From Anisus vortex (taxonomy: Eukaryota > Mollusca > Gastropoda > Planorbidae), in contig OX421500.1 in assembly GCA_949126835.1 (NCBI GenBank), positions 30,733,641-30,797,640 on the forward strand: a stretch of DNA of 64,000 bases, in the 5' to 3' direction. Within the stretch, counting starts at the first letter, position 1. Every line of letters starts with the position of its first letter. A program made the translations under genes and the position numbers. Under the pieces are notes generated by a model. That model saw nothing but the letters and a program-made list of their open reading frames with translations. It was not told where the DNA came from and made no database searches. Below, piece by piece: positions 1 through 13,100 of the stretch.

Positions 1-97
1 GAGTTTTGTGTAAGTATTTGAGTTTAAAAATGAGCGTGATTGTATTGTTTCTCCTGCTTCTCGAGTAGTAATTCTAATATGACAATGGTTAACTGAA

Positions 98-277
98 CAG
101 TGGCGTAGCTAGGGGAGGGGGGTCCAAATTCGAAAGTCCCCCTCGGGCCCCTGCTTTAGGGGGCCCCCAAAGGAGTGTCCGATTTGTTTTTCTCATGTCA
201 TAATGTCGAATGTCAAGATCCAGGGGCCCCTAAAGAGGCCAAGCCCCCCGGCCCTTGAATCCCTAGCTACGGCACTG
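98..277. mobile_element. hAT-type MITE with 8-bp target duplication
   Basis: The ends are inverted repeats CAGTGGCGTAGCTAGGG and its near-complement CCCTAGCTACGGCACTG (one mismatch in 17). The flanks at 90-97 and 278-285 are the same 8-bp word, TAACTGAA. An 8-bp duplication with CAGTGGCG ends is the hAT signature. No coding capacity. Confidence 0.88.
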
Positions 278-653
278 TAACTGAACAAGTCAGGATAACC
301 AACAGGTGTAGAACACCACTTCTGTATGCATGGACTTCAACGTCTGGTAATGTGTAAATCACCGATACGCTTAGATTAAGTGAGACAGCCCCTGTTGTGC
401 TTCCGATGATCAGTGCACTGCTGAGAGGCTTCGAGACTCACTGGGTAAGAAGCTATGAGCGCAACAGCCCGTCTCAAACACGCCCTGGTGCCTGGATGTC
501 CGGGCCTATAGTCTGGGATTTGTGCTACCGGGCGACAGTGCAGGTATATGAGCGAGCCTTATCGGCGTGCTCTGGTTGTCTAGTCTCGGACAGGATCTTG
601 ATGTGCACCCCCCACCCATTGACCCACCCCTTTGCATCATAACGCCCTGGACA

Positions 654-716
654 AAAGAGCCGGAATGCTTCTCTAAAGAGCCGGAATGCTTCTCTAAAGA
701 GCCGGAATGCTTCTCT
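654..716. repeat. 21-bp tandem repeat, 3 copies
   Basis: Three consecutive identical units beginning AAAGAGCCGGAATGCTTCTC, at 654, 675 and 696. The rest of 286-892 holds no gene I can support. Confidence 0.9.
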
Positions 717-892
717 GGTATATTTTTAAGACAGGTATAAATAGGTGTAGAACCTAATATTCTTGTCCATAAAAAACGTATATAATAAGATGTATATAAA
801 TATTTTGTTGTCAAATGGTATTATTAGAGGCATCATCTTATCAATCTTATAAAGTCAATTACAGTTCTGTTTTATTATTTTTATGTTTTTAG

Positions 893-1156
893 ATTTTGCC
901 CCCACATTTGTTACCAGTGCCGTAGAGGCCTCCAAAACCGCAGCAGAAGGCGGGAACATCACCATAGCCTGCAGCCCGCACGCAGCACCTCGAGCCACCA
1001 TCACGTGGTTAAGGAACGGGGCCGAGGTCGGGCACGTACTCCCTAACGGTGCCCTCGAGCTGGCGTTTGTGAAGAGATCTGACGCGGGGACGTACACATG
1101 TGTGGCCACCAACGAGCTTGGGGAGGCGACATCTTCCTGTAGACTTTACGTGGAAG
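893..1156 (+). CDS. Cont: Contactin exon: penultimate Ig domain
   Basis: The acceptor is TTTTTAG and the donor is AAG|GTATGG; the exon is phase 1 to 1, 88 codons' worth. It encodes a complete I-set Ig domain: the cysteine of IACSP, the tryptophan of ITWLRNG, and DAGTYTCVATNELG with the second cysteine. A one-exon Ig domain in phase 1-1 is normal for this family. It is probably Ig5. Confidence 0.9.
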
Positions 1157-4100
1157 GTATGGAGCATGCGCAGTGGGTTAATTGCTATTAATAATAGAAG
1201 TTCTCGTCTGGCCATAGAAATGTGTGCTTTTAAAATGTACCAAGAACAGAAGCACTGAACGAAACCAGCTAAATATATATTATTGTATAGTTAATGCGTT
1301 TTATTTTAAAGCATGACACCAGTAAATCCATAACAAGCTGATATAACATAGTACTATGGGTTTAAACGGAAATCAAGGAAACTGCAAAAATAAAAATAAA
1401 TAGTATTTCCAATACCTGTCATGTGATTATTTTCTCATCAAATATTTACTTGGTTTCTGTCTCACCACATACACACGCAAACTCACACACATACACTCAA
1501 ACTCACACATAATCAAACTATCAAACTCGTTGAATCACTCAGTCATGTATATTTCAATACATTCCAAAGTCTTATTTATAAATATACAATTTTTGGAAGT
1601 AGTCATGTGAGTATAAACTTTAACCTTAGTGCATTTAAAACTTGTTTCTTAGAAAATACCGTATTTGTTGAGAAGCCCATTGACGTGTCTGTGGAAGAAA
1701 ACCAGACGGCAGTGATTCCCTGCAAGGTGTCGTTTGTTCCTGGTAAAATGGACATCGTTTACTCTTGGAGGTTTTACTCTCACACAATCGACTTTTCAAG
1801 TCAAAGTGACGACAGGGCTCATTACACTATGGTAAGTGATAGTCAGTAGATGAAACTTGAATAGTATCAAAAATGATTTATACTATATGATGTAAACACC
1901 TTTATTATTCATCGCAATAAACTGTTGCAAGTAAGATCTTTGTCATATAGTCCAATCCTTGTATATTATGATTAAATGTTGTAAAATTGTTTCTAATGTT
2001 CAATTACACATTGGACCAATAAATCAACTAAATGCAACGAATTTCTTCTTTTTTTTCAATTGGCCATTTTTTTTTATACCACATAATTTCAAGCCAGAAC
2101 CGTCCTACCCAATCCCCTTCACTCGTCCGCTTTAGGGTGAAAATGCATCAAGTTATGAGCCCCGTAGTGCCCTAATCATGACTAAAAAGATAACCTTCCC
2201 ACAGAAAATGTACTTTAGTGGGTTTGAAGGGCAAGCATTATTATGTTGCAACCCGTATTCGTTCTAAAAACTCTTCAATCATTAAAATGTCGCAATGTGG
2301 CCCCAAAAAAATGCTTTATTATTACATAAAGCATTTTTTTTCAAATTTTAGATTGCCAGAATTTGGTTTAATTACATTACAGCTTTGAGTAATATTTTAT
2401 ATCTTGTTTTAATGAGAACTAAATATATAACGGTTTATATATATATATATATATCTCATAATTTTTCACTTTGAACAGACTTTGCCCTGTCGTTTGTTTA
2501 CTCGGGTCTATAAAACAAATCTATCCTGACTCTTCGAAAGTTCCTTCCAAGACTAAAACCATTTTGTTAACAAGTTATCAAACTTGATTCTCTAAAGCGT
2601 TTTTCTAAAGACTAAATTCTTTTTGTTGACGAGTTGTCTAAACATTTTTCCCCAAAGCCCTTCGCACACAGCTCGGAGAACGGTGCCCTCTACATAGTCT
2701 CAGCCAGGATAAAACACAGCGGAACGTACACGTGTATAGTGACCACTGTGACTGGATCCATCAGTGCCAGTGGCTACTTAACTGTCAGGGGTGAGTACTT
2801 CACATTAATTAAACATGACCTTATTAAAAGTGCTCATCTGTTCAATCAGCAAATGAAGCGAAGCTCAGAGCAATTATTTAAAGTTCTGACTGGGGGCTTC
2901 ATTTATTTATTCATTTATTTATTCATTTATTTATTCATTTATTTATTCATTTATTTATTCATTTATTTATTTATTCATTTATTTATTCATTTATTTATTT
3001 ATTCATTTATTTATTCATTTATTTATTCATTTATTTATTCATTTATTTATTCATTTATTTATTTATTCATTTATTTATTCATTTATTTATTCATTTATTT
3101 ATTCATTTATTTATTCATTTATTTATTCATTTATTTATTCATTTATTTATTCATTCATTTATTCATTTATTTATTCATTTATTTATTCATTTATTGATTC
3201 ATTTATTGATTCATTTATTTATTCATTTATTTATTCATTTATTTATTCATTTATTTATTCATTTATTTATTCATTTATTTATTCATTTATTTATTCATTT
3301 ATTTATTCATTTATTTATTCATTTATTTATTCATTTATTTATTCATTTATTTATTCATTTATTTATTCATTTATTTATTCATTTATTTATTCATTTATTT
3401 ATTCATTCATTTATTTATTCATTCATTTATTCATTTATTTATTCATTTATTTATTCATTTATTTATTCATTTATTTATTCATTTATTTATTCATTTATTT
3501 ATTCATTTATTTATTCATTTATTTATTCATTTATTTATTCATCTATTTATTCATTCATTTATTCATTTATTTATTCATTTATTTATTCTTTATTTATTCC
3601 ATCAATGCTTCAAACCTCAACTCATTTATCAGTATAATGGGAAAAGATTATATCCACTCAGTGGGGGAGTTCTGATTCAATCTAGTCTATTCATTTAACT
3701 CATTTACACCTACTGTACTTTTTGAAAGAACTTATTCAAATCTGCTCTTTAATATTAACATATTACTAGACAACGAATAGATCACGCATACGATCTTGGT
3801 CATCTGCAATTTTCCAAGTCAGATCTTGGTCAACCATCAGCAATCTCCTTCCTCTTTTCTGAAAGCAATATTTGAATTTCTTTTATAAAATGGGAATACT
3901 ACACTATCCCAAGGCTAAAAATTACAAAGTGACAAATATCACAAGTCACAATCTCACAGATTCAGTAGCGTAACAAGAGGGACGGAGTGGGCGGCCGCTC
4001 CATGCACCAAAGTTTGGATAGGCGCAAAAATAACACTTTCTTAACCTAAATTTACCGATAAATTAAAACAAATATTGTATATAGGCTCGGATTTCGTTCC

Positions 4101-7100
4101 CCACCCCAATGCTCCAGACGCTATTTACCCTAGTTTAAAAAAAAAAGGATCCGTCGGAACATTGATCCATAAGGCTGGTTAAGCAACGTTAACCAGTTTC
4201 TGTGGCCACGCATTCTAGGTGATTGTTTGGCCAGCACTATTGCACAGCCGCCGTTACTTTACCCCAAGTTCGGGTACCCATCAAAGCTAGGTAGACTCAG
4301 GGACACCCTCCAGACTCCGGAGAAAATCCTAGCCTTCGCCGGGGTTCGAACCCTGTACCTTCGGTTCGCCACGCGAACGCGCTTCCGCTCGGCCACCGTG
4401 TCCCTGCCCTAGTTACGTCACAGCACAACTTCCTTGACCTTGACCTACAAAACCTTAGGGTCCCAGCAAACCCCAAAGGATATCATTGATATAATAGAAC
4501 AATAATAAATACTTTTATTAGTTGGCGGGGAGTTATTCTTTATTTTATTCACTTCTGGTCTTGTTGATTTTGCAATGAAGACGTGAAGAAATAAAACTAA
4601 CTGATAAGCCTAATATTGATTCTGGAATTCTGTACACAGGGCCCCCGGGAGAGCCAGGGGGCGTGCACGCCAAGCAGAACAATGACTCGTCCATCTTTCA
4701 CAGCAACGTTGAGATATGGTGGCAGGAAGGGGAGGTCCATGGCTACCCGGTGACCCGGTACCGAATAGAGTACCTGTCCATATACGATGAAGACTGGCAG
4801 ATACTAAGAGATGGTAGGTAGTCCAACACAATACTTATTTAGCCAACTTAATATTGCACTTGATCTGTGAACCCTCTTTTTAAATTAATAGCAATAGAGA
4901 AAAAAAAGTCACACTTGATCGTATTATTTGTAACGAAAAAGTGGTCTCAGTTGGGTATACAAAAGTCCCATAGAGATCAAAGGAAAGATGGGTTGAACAA
5001 CTTGCTCTGCCTAAGCTATGTGTGCAAAATAAAAAGTATTAAAATCTCCATCAGTCATTTTTTTCTTCATTTTTTTCAAAGTCATTTTGGAATATTATAT
5101 ATAAATATATATAATTGAAACTTAACAGCATAACTTTGAACCCATACACATTACAACATTCTGTTTCTTGTATAGTTTCAACTTCCTCCAGAAATCCCAT
5201 TCAAACTACCAGCTTCTGTCACTTGTATCATTTCAACTCTTTTATTTATCCTCCAGGTATCCCCGCCCACTTGACCACCATAGAAAACTACCCAACCTGG
5301 CGTGGCTATACGGCGATGGACATTCTGTCCCCGGGCAACGCCTACATGTTCCGCGTGAGTGCAGGAAATGACCAAGTGGGCTACGGCCACCCGAACTATG
5401 GACCAACTAGTAAGTATTACAGTGGATACGTTACTATCTTATTACTTGAGTCTCAATAGTGTTGCAAGTACTGTGTTAATGCCAAAAGAAACTTTTAAAA
5501 TGACATCAGCACCACAACAAAGCAAACAAATTCAGCATGTAAGATCGTGGAGGCTTCTTGAACTTCTTTTTAACCTGCTAGAGCACATCTATATACAATC
5601 GAAAACGAGGATTCTTACCTTGTCCCTACCGAAACCATTGACACTACATGTTAACAGTGTGTCTTATTGAGGCTCTCACCTTCAATATTGACAGCTTCAT
5701 TAAAAACAATGATCGTCCGTTAGAGTCAATACTGAGTTAACAAAAAAGTAAAGTATCCCGTTGGAAGAAGCGTTCACCAGTTTATGTGGTCACTGCATAC
5801 TAGGGGGTTGTATGGCCAGCACAGCGCCCAGCCGCTTTACCAGAACTAAATTCAGGTACCGCTCAGAGCCGGGTAGACTCAGAGACACTCAATAGAACCG
5901 ATAACAAATCCTAGCCTTCACCAGGATCAGAACCCATGACTTTGGTACGACATCCGAAAGCACCCCATTAATACTGATTAGCTTACTATAATAGAGTATT
6001 ATTTTCGGAAGCCAATTTTTCCACATTCTGTTTAACTACAGTATAATTTAAAGCTTCAAATAGTTGGGGGGGGGGGGGGGTATGGCCCGGCCCCAACATA
6101 TAAAACGCACTAAAAATGAGTTTAAAATGTTAATATATTTACTTTAAAACAGGGATCTCAAACTCGAATGAAGGCATGTGCCCATTTTATCACTTAAGAG
6201 ATGTGTCAAAGGCCGCACCTCCCCCCTCCCCCCTCACAACAACCCGACCCTAGTAAACAAAAAACACTTCATACATCATAACTCATTTTACTATTTAATC
6301 ACTAACAATATGCCAATTTACAATTTAGACTCAAAGAATTTTACCAAAGTGAACTATCATTATTATTATTAAGTAAGTTACGTATATAAAATTAACAATA
6401 AAATTTGATGTGTATCAGTACTAGCTGTCTGAATTTCAAGAATCGTACATTTTTGTAAGCTTACTAGCGTAACTAGCGGGTCACAACAATCCACTTGGTG
6501 GGCCGCATGCGAACCGTGGACCGTGTGTTTGAGACCTCTACTTTAAAACTTTAAGAAGAAACGGGGCTATGATGTTTACAGCAAATTTGTTAATATTTTC
6601 TATCCAATGGGTCTCAGTGGTCTATCTCAGTGGTCGGCAACCTAAGGCACGCGTGCCAGACTTGGCACGCAGAGCAATGTCCAATGGCAACAAAATAATG
6701 ATATATCAATATAACATTTTCTTCTGGCCTTTCCACGAGAGCAAACATCTATAGGCCTATAACACGGTCTTAAGAGGGAGACTATGTTAGCATGCGCAGA
6801 TGGTATCAGGAAATCAGCATGGAATGATAGTATCAGTGAAACACTACTACCAACAATAGAGTGAATTGTTTCTATTTTCATAACAGAGTGGTACACAGTG
6901 GCCTCGGGTCCGCCCCTGTACTCTCCTGACAACATCGCTGGGGGTGGAGGCATGGTTGGCCAGCTCCAAGTCACGTGGGATGTGAGTGGTTTTATTTTTA
7001 CATACACACACAGACATACACATAATATGCACATATGTAGAGAATGTCTTATTACATTGAGAGAGATTAAACAAATAGATAAACAGATAGACAGATAGTT

Positions 7101-10100
7101 AGATCGATAGATTTTAGATAAATAGATTATAGATAGATATCTAGAATAAAAGTTAGTTAAAAATAATAGATTGATAGATGTAGATAGACAAAATTAGAGA
7201 TAAATAGATAGGTAGATAAAGATAGATGGATATAGACAGGTATATATATATATATATATATCATCATCATCATCAATCTTATGACCGTTGTGGTCTTGGG
7301 GGGGGGGGGGAGCGAATGGACTCTTCGGCAATCAACTTTCTCCACTTTTGCCTATCTTGAGCGGTTGTTAATAGTTGAGTCAACTGCAGCACTGTCCAAT
7401 ACTTTACATTGTCGAACCAGCGTCTCCGCTGACGGCCTCTCCAACGCCCACCTTCCACCGTGCCCTTGAGGATTGTTTTTGTCAGGTTATTGTGCCGCAA
7501 CACATGACCGAACCATGTCAGTTTGCGCCACAGAATAGGTATACCTATTCTGTGGCTTGCGCCGTTTGATTGTTGCCATGTTTCTTGTGGGCCTGCAATT
7601 GGGGATATTCTGTCCCAAACATACGCATTAGTCATGTGATCTATGAAGGAGATTCGAAGTATTTTTTCAAGTATTTATTTTCGAAAGCATGCAACTTATT
7701 TTCATTTGCTGATAGAAGCGTCCATGTCTCACATCCATACAGAATAATAGTTCTGACAAGGGCTCTGTAAAGTATGAGCTTTGTTGGGAGACCAATGCTT
7801 TTACTGGTCCAGATTCTCTTTAGGCGAGCCATATATATATAGACAGATAAATATAGATAGATATAGATAGATGGATAGATAGATAGGTAGATAGAGATAT
7901 ATATGGCATCCTTCCATCCTCAAGGGACGATGGCGCAGTCTCCTTTCTCTCTGCCTCTCGCCTTTCTCCTGGCTCGTTTCTCTTCGCTTCTTTCTGTGAA
8001 AGTGGCTTCTGCAGCTTGAGTGCCCTCGCGCACCTTGGACCGCCAGGAGGTGCGTTCCTCAGCATGGCTCTCCCACGTGTTGGGCTCAATGCGTGCCAGT
8101 AATAGGTCTTTCTTGCAGACGTCTTTGAACCGCAGGCAAGGGCTACCCCTCTTTCTTGTACCGGCTGCCAGCTCTCCATACAGTAGGGCTCTTGGGATGC
8201 GCTCCGCACCCATCCTGTGGACATGGCCTATCCATCGCAGGCGACTCTCACTCAGGATTGAGTTTATGCTCAGCATATGGCTTCTCCTGAGCACCTCCAC
8301 ATTTGTGACTCTTTCCTGTCATTTGATGTGGAGTATCCTGCGCAGGCATCGCAGGTGGAAGCTATTGAGCTGCTTAATTTGCTTAGCGTATGTAGCCCAG
8401 GTCTCGCTTCCATAGAGAAGTGTGCTTAGCACACTGGCCTGGTAGACAGAGATTTTTGTCCTATCAGTGAGTTGAGCATTATCCCATACTCTTTGGTTGA
8501 GCCTTGCCATTAAATATACTGCCTTGCCGATTCTGGTTTGTATTTCTTTTTCCAGGGACAGTGAGCTTGAAATGTTGCTGCCAAGGTATGTGTAGTCCTC
8601 GACAACATCCAGAGTGTTTCCCTCAATTGAGATTGCTGGGAGGCATTCTGTACCTTGCCTCATAATGTTGGTCTTTTTTAGGCTTATTTTTAGGCCGAAT
8701 TCTTTGCACGCCTCCGAGAATCTACTGACCAGTTGCTGGAGTCCTTCCTCTGTGTGTGAAACAAGAGCTGCATCGTCAGCGAATAGCAATTCTCTGATTA
8801 ATACGGTTTCCACTTTGCTCTTTGCACGGAGCCGGGCTATGTTATAGAGATTTCCATCGGCCCTAGTATGGATGTTCACGCCCTCGGAGCAGTTCTCAAA
8901 AGCATATCGGAGGAGTACTGAGAAGAAGATACCAAAGAGTGTTGGTGCCAGGACGCAGCCCTGTTTAACCCCGCTACACACTGGGAATGGTTCTGATGTG
9001 GCGCCGTCGAAGAGAACTGTGCTGTGCATGTTGTTATGGAAAGCCTCAACAATACTTAGTAGCCGGGGCGGACATCCAATCTTTTTCAGTATGCTAAAGA
9101 GTCCAGTGCGGCTAACTAGGTCAAATGCCTTAGTCAAGTCAATGTATGCAATAAAGAGGACCTTCTGCTGTTCCCGGCATTTTTCTTGTAACTGGCGCAG
9201 TGAAAAAACCATATCCATAGTTGACCGGCCAGCCCGAAAGCCGTATTGGAATTCTGGGTAGACGTTTTGTGCCAGAGTTTGCAGGCGTGCCAGAACCACT
9301 CTTGCAAAGGCCTTTCCCACAATACTGAGTAGTGATATGCCTCGATAGTTGTTACAATCGCTACGGTCACCCTTATTTTTGTAGAGGGTTACTATCTTGG
9401 CATCCCGCATGTCTTGTGGGATGTGGCCACTTTCCCAACACTCGCAGATGAGGTCGAGCAGAGGCTTACCGCACTTGAGGACTTCTGTAGGGATGCCATC
9501 GTTTCCTGGAGCCTTTCCACTACTGAGGTGATCAATGGCCTTGCTGAGCTCCTCTATCGAGGGCAGGGCATCTAGTTGATCCAGCACTGGTAGTGCTGGA
9601 ACTCTATTTAGATAGATAAATAGATAGATAGAATGCAGTTTAGTTCTTGTGAACATTACATTCACTTTCAGTCCCTTGGCCACAATTAATTAGCACACCA
9701 AAGATATTTTCGATAATGAATTAGAATATATTACTAATATCGCTTCTATGTGCTCTAAAACAATCATCCCCCTGGTAATTGTGGTTGCTTTTCTTTTTCA
9801 GCACCTCCCCAAGAGCAAATGGGGAGCTCCCAACCTCAGATACGTTGTCTACTTCAAACGTCATGACGACAACGAGCGAATCAAAAAGTGGGAGTCGGTA
9901 AAAACAACTTTTTGATGTGTGTCATTTTAGTAGTCAAGTTTATATATTATATAGATTTATAGAGAGAGACAGAGCAAAAAGAAAGGTAGCGCTAAGTTTA
10001 GTGGATAAGGCTCTAATAGGATTGTGTTTCAGGATAATATTCTCAGTTTTATTTTTCCATATCGTGTTGTTAGCATTTAAATGGGTAGAGTTGACAACTT

Positions 10101-13100
10101 GAAACGGGGTTTGAAACAGGGGTCTAGATTTATAGATTTCTTTATCCTGAATACATAATATTAATTATCATTGCTCGTTGGCCTAGCCTTCAATATACAT
10201 TGAGCTGAATAGCGAGGGCCATAATCCAGACCATGAGTAGGCTAACTAGAATATGCATTAGACATTTCGTTCTTATGTAAACTACGTCAGTAAGCTGACT
10301 AAATTCTTCAAACCACAAGGCATAATATTGTGACTGGATTATAAATTTTATTATTTATGTTTTTCTTTTTTTTTTTTTTTTTTTACTATTGATATTTAAT
10401 AGAATTTTATATTATGTGGATCACACCAATATTTATGTGGGCCTACATTTAATTTCTAAACCATTAAACATAAGCAAGGCGTTATACAAAAGTTAACCTA
10501 AACAATTTGTTGTAAAACAGTAGTCTAAACCAGGGGTTGGCAACCTTTTGCTAACAGTGTGCCAAACTAGGATTTCTAAATCGTTCAGCGGGCCAACAGC
10601 CTAAAAGTCAACCCAGCTCTATTATACATGTTTTTTTATAAATTATTTTTACAGGACATTAACTCCGTAGCAAGACCAATATTTTATTACTAATCTTTCA
10701 CATATAAGGTAATTATTGTCTAAACATTAGATCTATCATTTGTTTGTCAAGATGTGGATCTAACACCTTGCAAATGTTAATTATATTTCCATCTCAGTTG
10801 AACTGAGATATCTGTTAATGTGTTTAACACTTTGATAGTGAACATCTATTATTATCGTCAAGCGGTATTGATACGTAGTGATCATACAAACTGGGTAGTT
10901 AATGTAATGTTTCAAAATATACATATAAATTCTTTGGTCATGAAATATTTATATAATTTTCAAATACTTTTTACAGTTGGATCATTTCAAAGTTATAAAT
11001 TGGAAGCCATTTATTCTTTTAAAAAAGAAAAAAAAATAGAAAAATTAGCTCAAATAGAACTAATTAATTATCTCCCTTTTATTAGAAAACGTTTCCACAC
11101 TTGATTCAATAATATTGATGCCAAACAAGTTATGTTTTGTATAACAAATATTACTGACTAATTATTATTATTTTATATCAATAAAAAAAATGTGGAGATC
11201 TCTCGCGTGCCATTGAAATTCGCTCTGCCAAGTTTGGCACGCGTGCCTTGGGTTGCCAACCCCGAGTCTAAACCTATTAAATTGGTTGTAAAACAGTAAA
11301 CCTAAAAAATTAGTTGTAAAATAGTAAATCTAAATTCATAAAATTAATCGTAACATATTAAACCTATACATTTTATTGTAAAACAGTAGGCTTAAACCAC
11401 TGATAGATCAGTGGCCTAAACCTATAAAATGTATTGTAAAATAGTAAACTTATAAAAGAGTTTTAGTAAAGCATTAAACTTATAGAAAATGTTGTATAGC
11501 CCACATAATTTTGTTAAACAGTAAACCTCAATAATAATTATAAAGTGATGTTCCTCTTTTTATTGTTAAGTCAGGGGAAGTAACCGATAATTTCTTCTAC
11601 ACCGCTGTGGGTCCAGTCAATTACTACCTCCTGTATGACGTCAAGGTGCAGGCAATAAACGACAAGGGCGCTGGGCCGAACTCTTCTGTCCATCAAGTTT
11701 ACTCCGCAGAAGAAAGTAAGAAAAATAAAGAACTATTATAAATAAGACAAGAAATGCAGTTTAGTTAATCTAACTGGATTTCACGAATTCGTGTTTTATT
11801 CATGGCTCCGTTTGTTTATTCATTTTGACATATTTTTTATGTTATGTTGTTTAATTTTAAATATAGTTTCATGTTTATATTTTTTATCTTATATTTTATA
11901 TGCTATAAATGCTCCTACAGAAGATTTTTGCTTCCCATTTTTTTTCTTCGTTTTCTTTTCGTCTTGTTTTTCTTTCCTTATAACTCTTTTAATTTAGGTT
12001 AAAGTTGTTGGTTGTTCAGGTTAGTTCGGGCACAGTGCCCTCACATGGGGGTCGGCAGAGGGGTCATATGCCCGGGGGCCACACTTCTAAGGGCGGCAAA
12101 TATAGTCTAAATATAGCACTAAACATACCAGCTACAGTATGCAAGGGGGCGTCACTGAAACTTTTGCCCTGGGGCGCTACATAGGCTTGTGTGGGCTCTG
12201 TAATCGGGCAACCCATTCTATGCTACAAGGAATGAGATGATAATTCATTAAGTAGTCCACTTGTAAAAGATGTTAAGTCAATTTAAACAAAAAGTGATTT
12301 TGCAGAAATTGGCTTTTAAGGCCGAAATATAAGATAGGTAGGTTATGCAGGTAACTGGCTTTTTTTTTCCCAACCGAAGTTTGTTGGACTTCACGACTTG
12401 CTATGAATGGTACCATACTGCATGCTGGCACATGAACACCCAGTGCCTTCACCTGGGGGGGGGGGGCAGAGGGGGCATATGCCCAGTGGCTGCACTTCTG
12501 GGGGCGGCAAAAAATAGTCTACATTTAGCACTAAACAAAGCAGTTACAGTATGAAAGGGGGCGGCACTGAAACTTTTGCCCTGGGGCGCATCATAGGCGT
12601 GTGTGGGCCCTGTGAACACCCCAATGTATATAGCGTTAGGAAATAAAGACGCCTCTTGGCACTGTGTAATAATAGTTCTCTGTTGTATTTAAGTTTATCT
12701 TGCTAGTTCGTGTAGACTTCTTTATGAACATATCATTTTGGTTTAGAGAGTATGTTTATTTTAACTGAGAAATATTTATGACGTAATAAAATTATGCGTT
12801 CTCGTAGTTTCTTTTACTTTACATTTCGAAAACTTCGAGAAACTTATTTCTAGTAGGCCTACTTGTACTTTCTGCATCAAATTCTATATAAGTAGATTTG
12901 CGCGGTCTTTTGTGTTGTTGAATTCTGCGCTGTGATGATTTTGTGCGACCATTAAATTGTACATACATTAGTTCAAAGAATAAAATTCTTCTTTCAATTA
13001 TACTTCAAGTGGCTTGAGTTATCATTATGCGAACCTAATTAGCCTAAACAGACAACAGAGGACACGTGCAAGCGTTACAATCTGAAATAAGAAACGTGTT

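Noticed and set aside
855..1215. Minus-strand frames opposite the Ig exon
   Set aside because: Shadows of the + strand Ig domain; no domain of their own.
2634..3637. Long coding frames across the ATTT/ATTC array
   Set aside because: They read only FIYL/FIHL/FIYS repeats from the microsatellite; only 2658-2790 is a real exon.
4320..4400. tRNA gene (A-box and B-box on the minus strand)
   Set aside because: The same head is joined to a shared body in several copies and lacks a clean acceptor stem, so it is a SINE.
10820..11104. Protein of 94 codons inside a hAT-type element
   Set aside because: No transposase motif and AT-driven composition; treated as chance.
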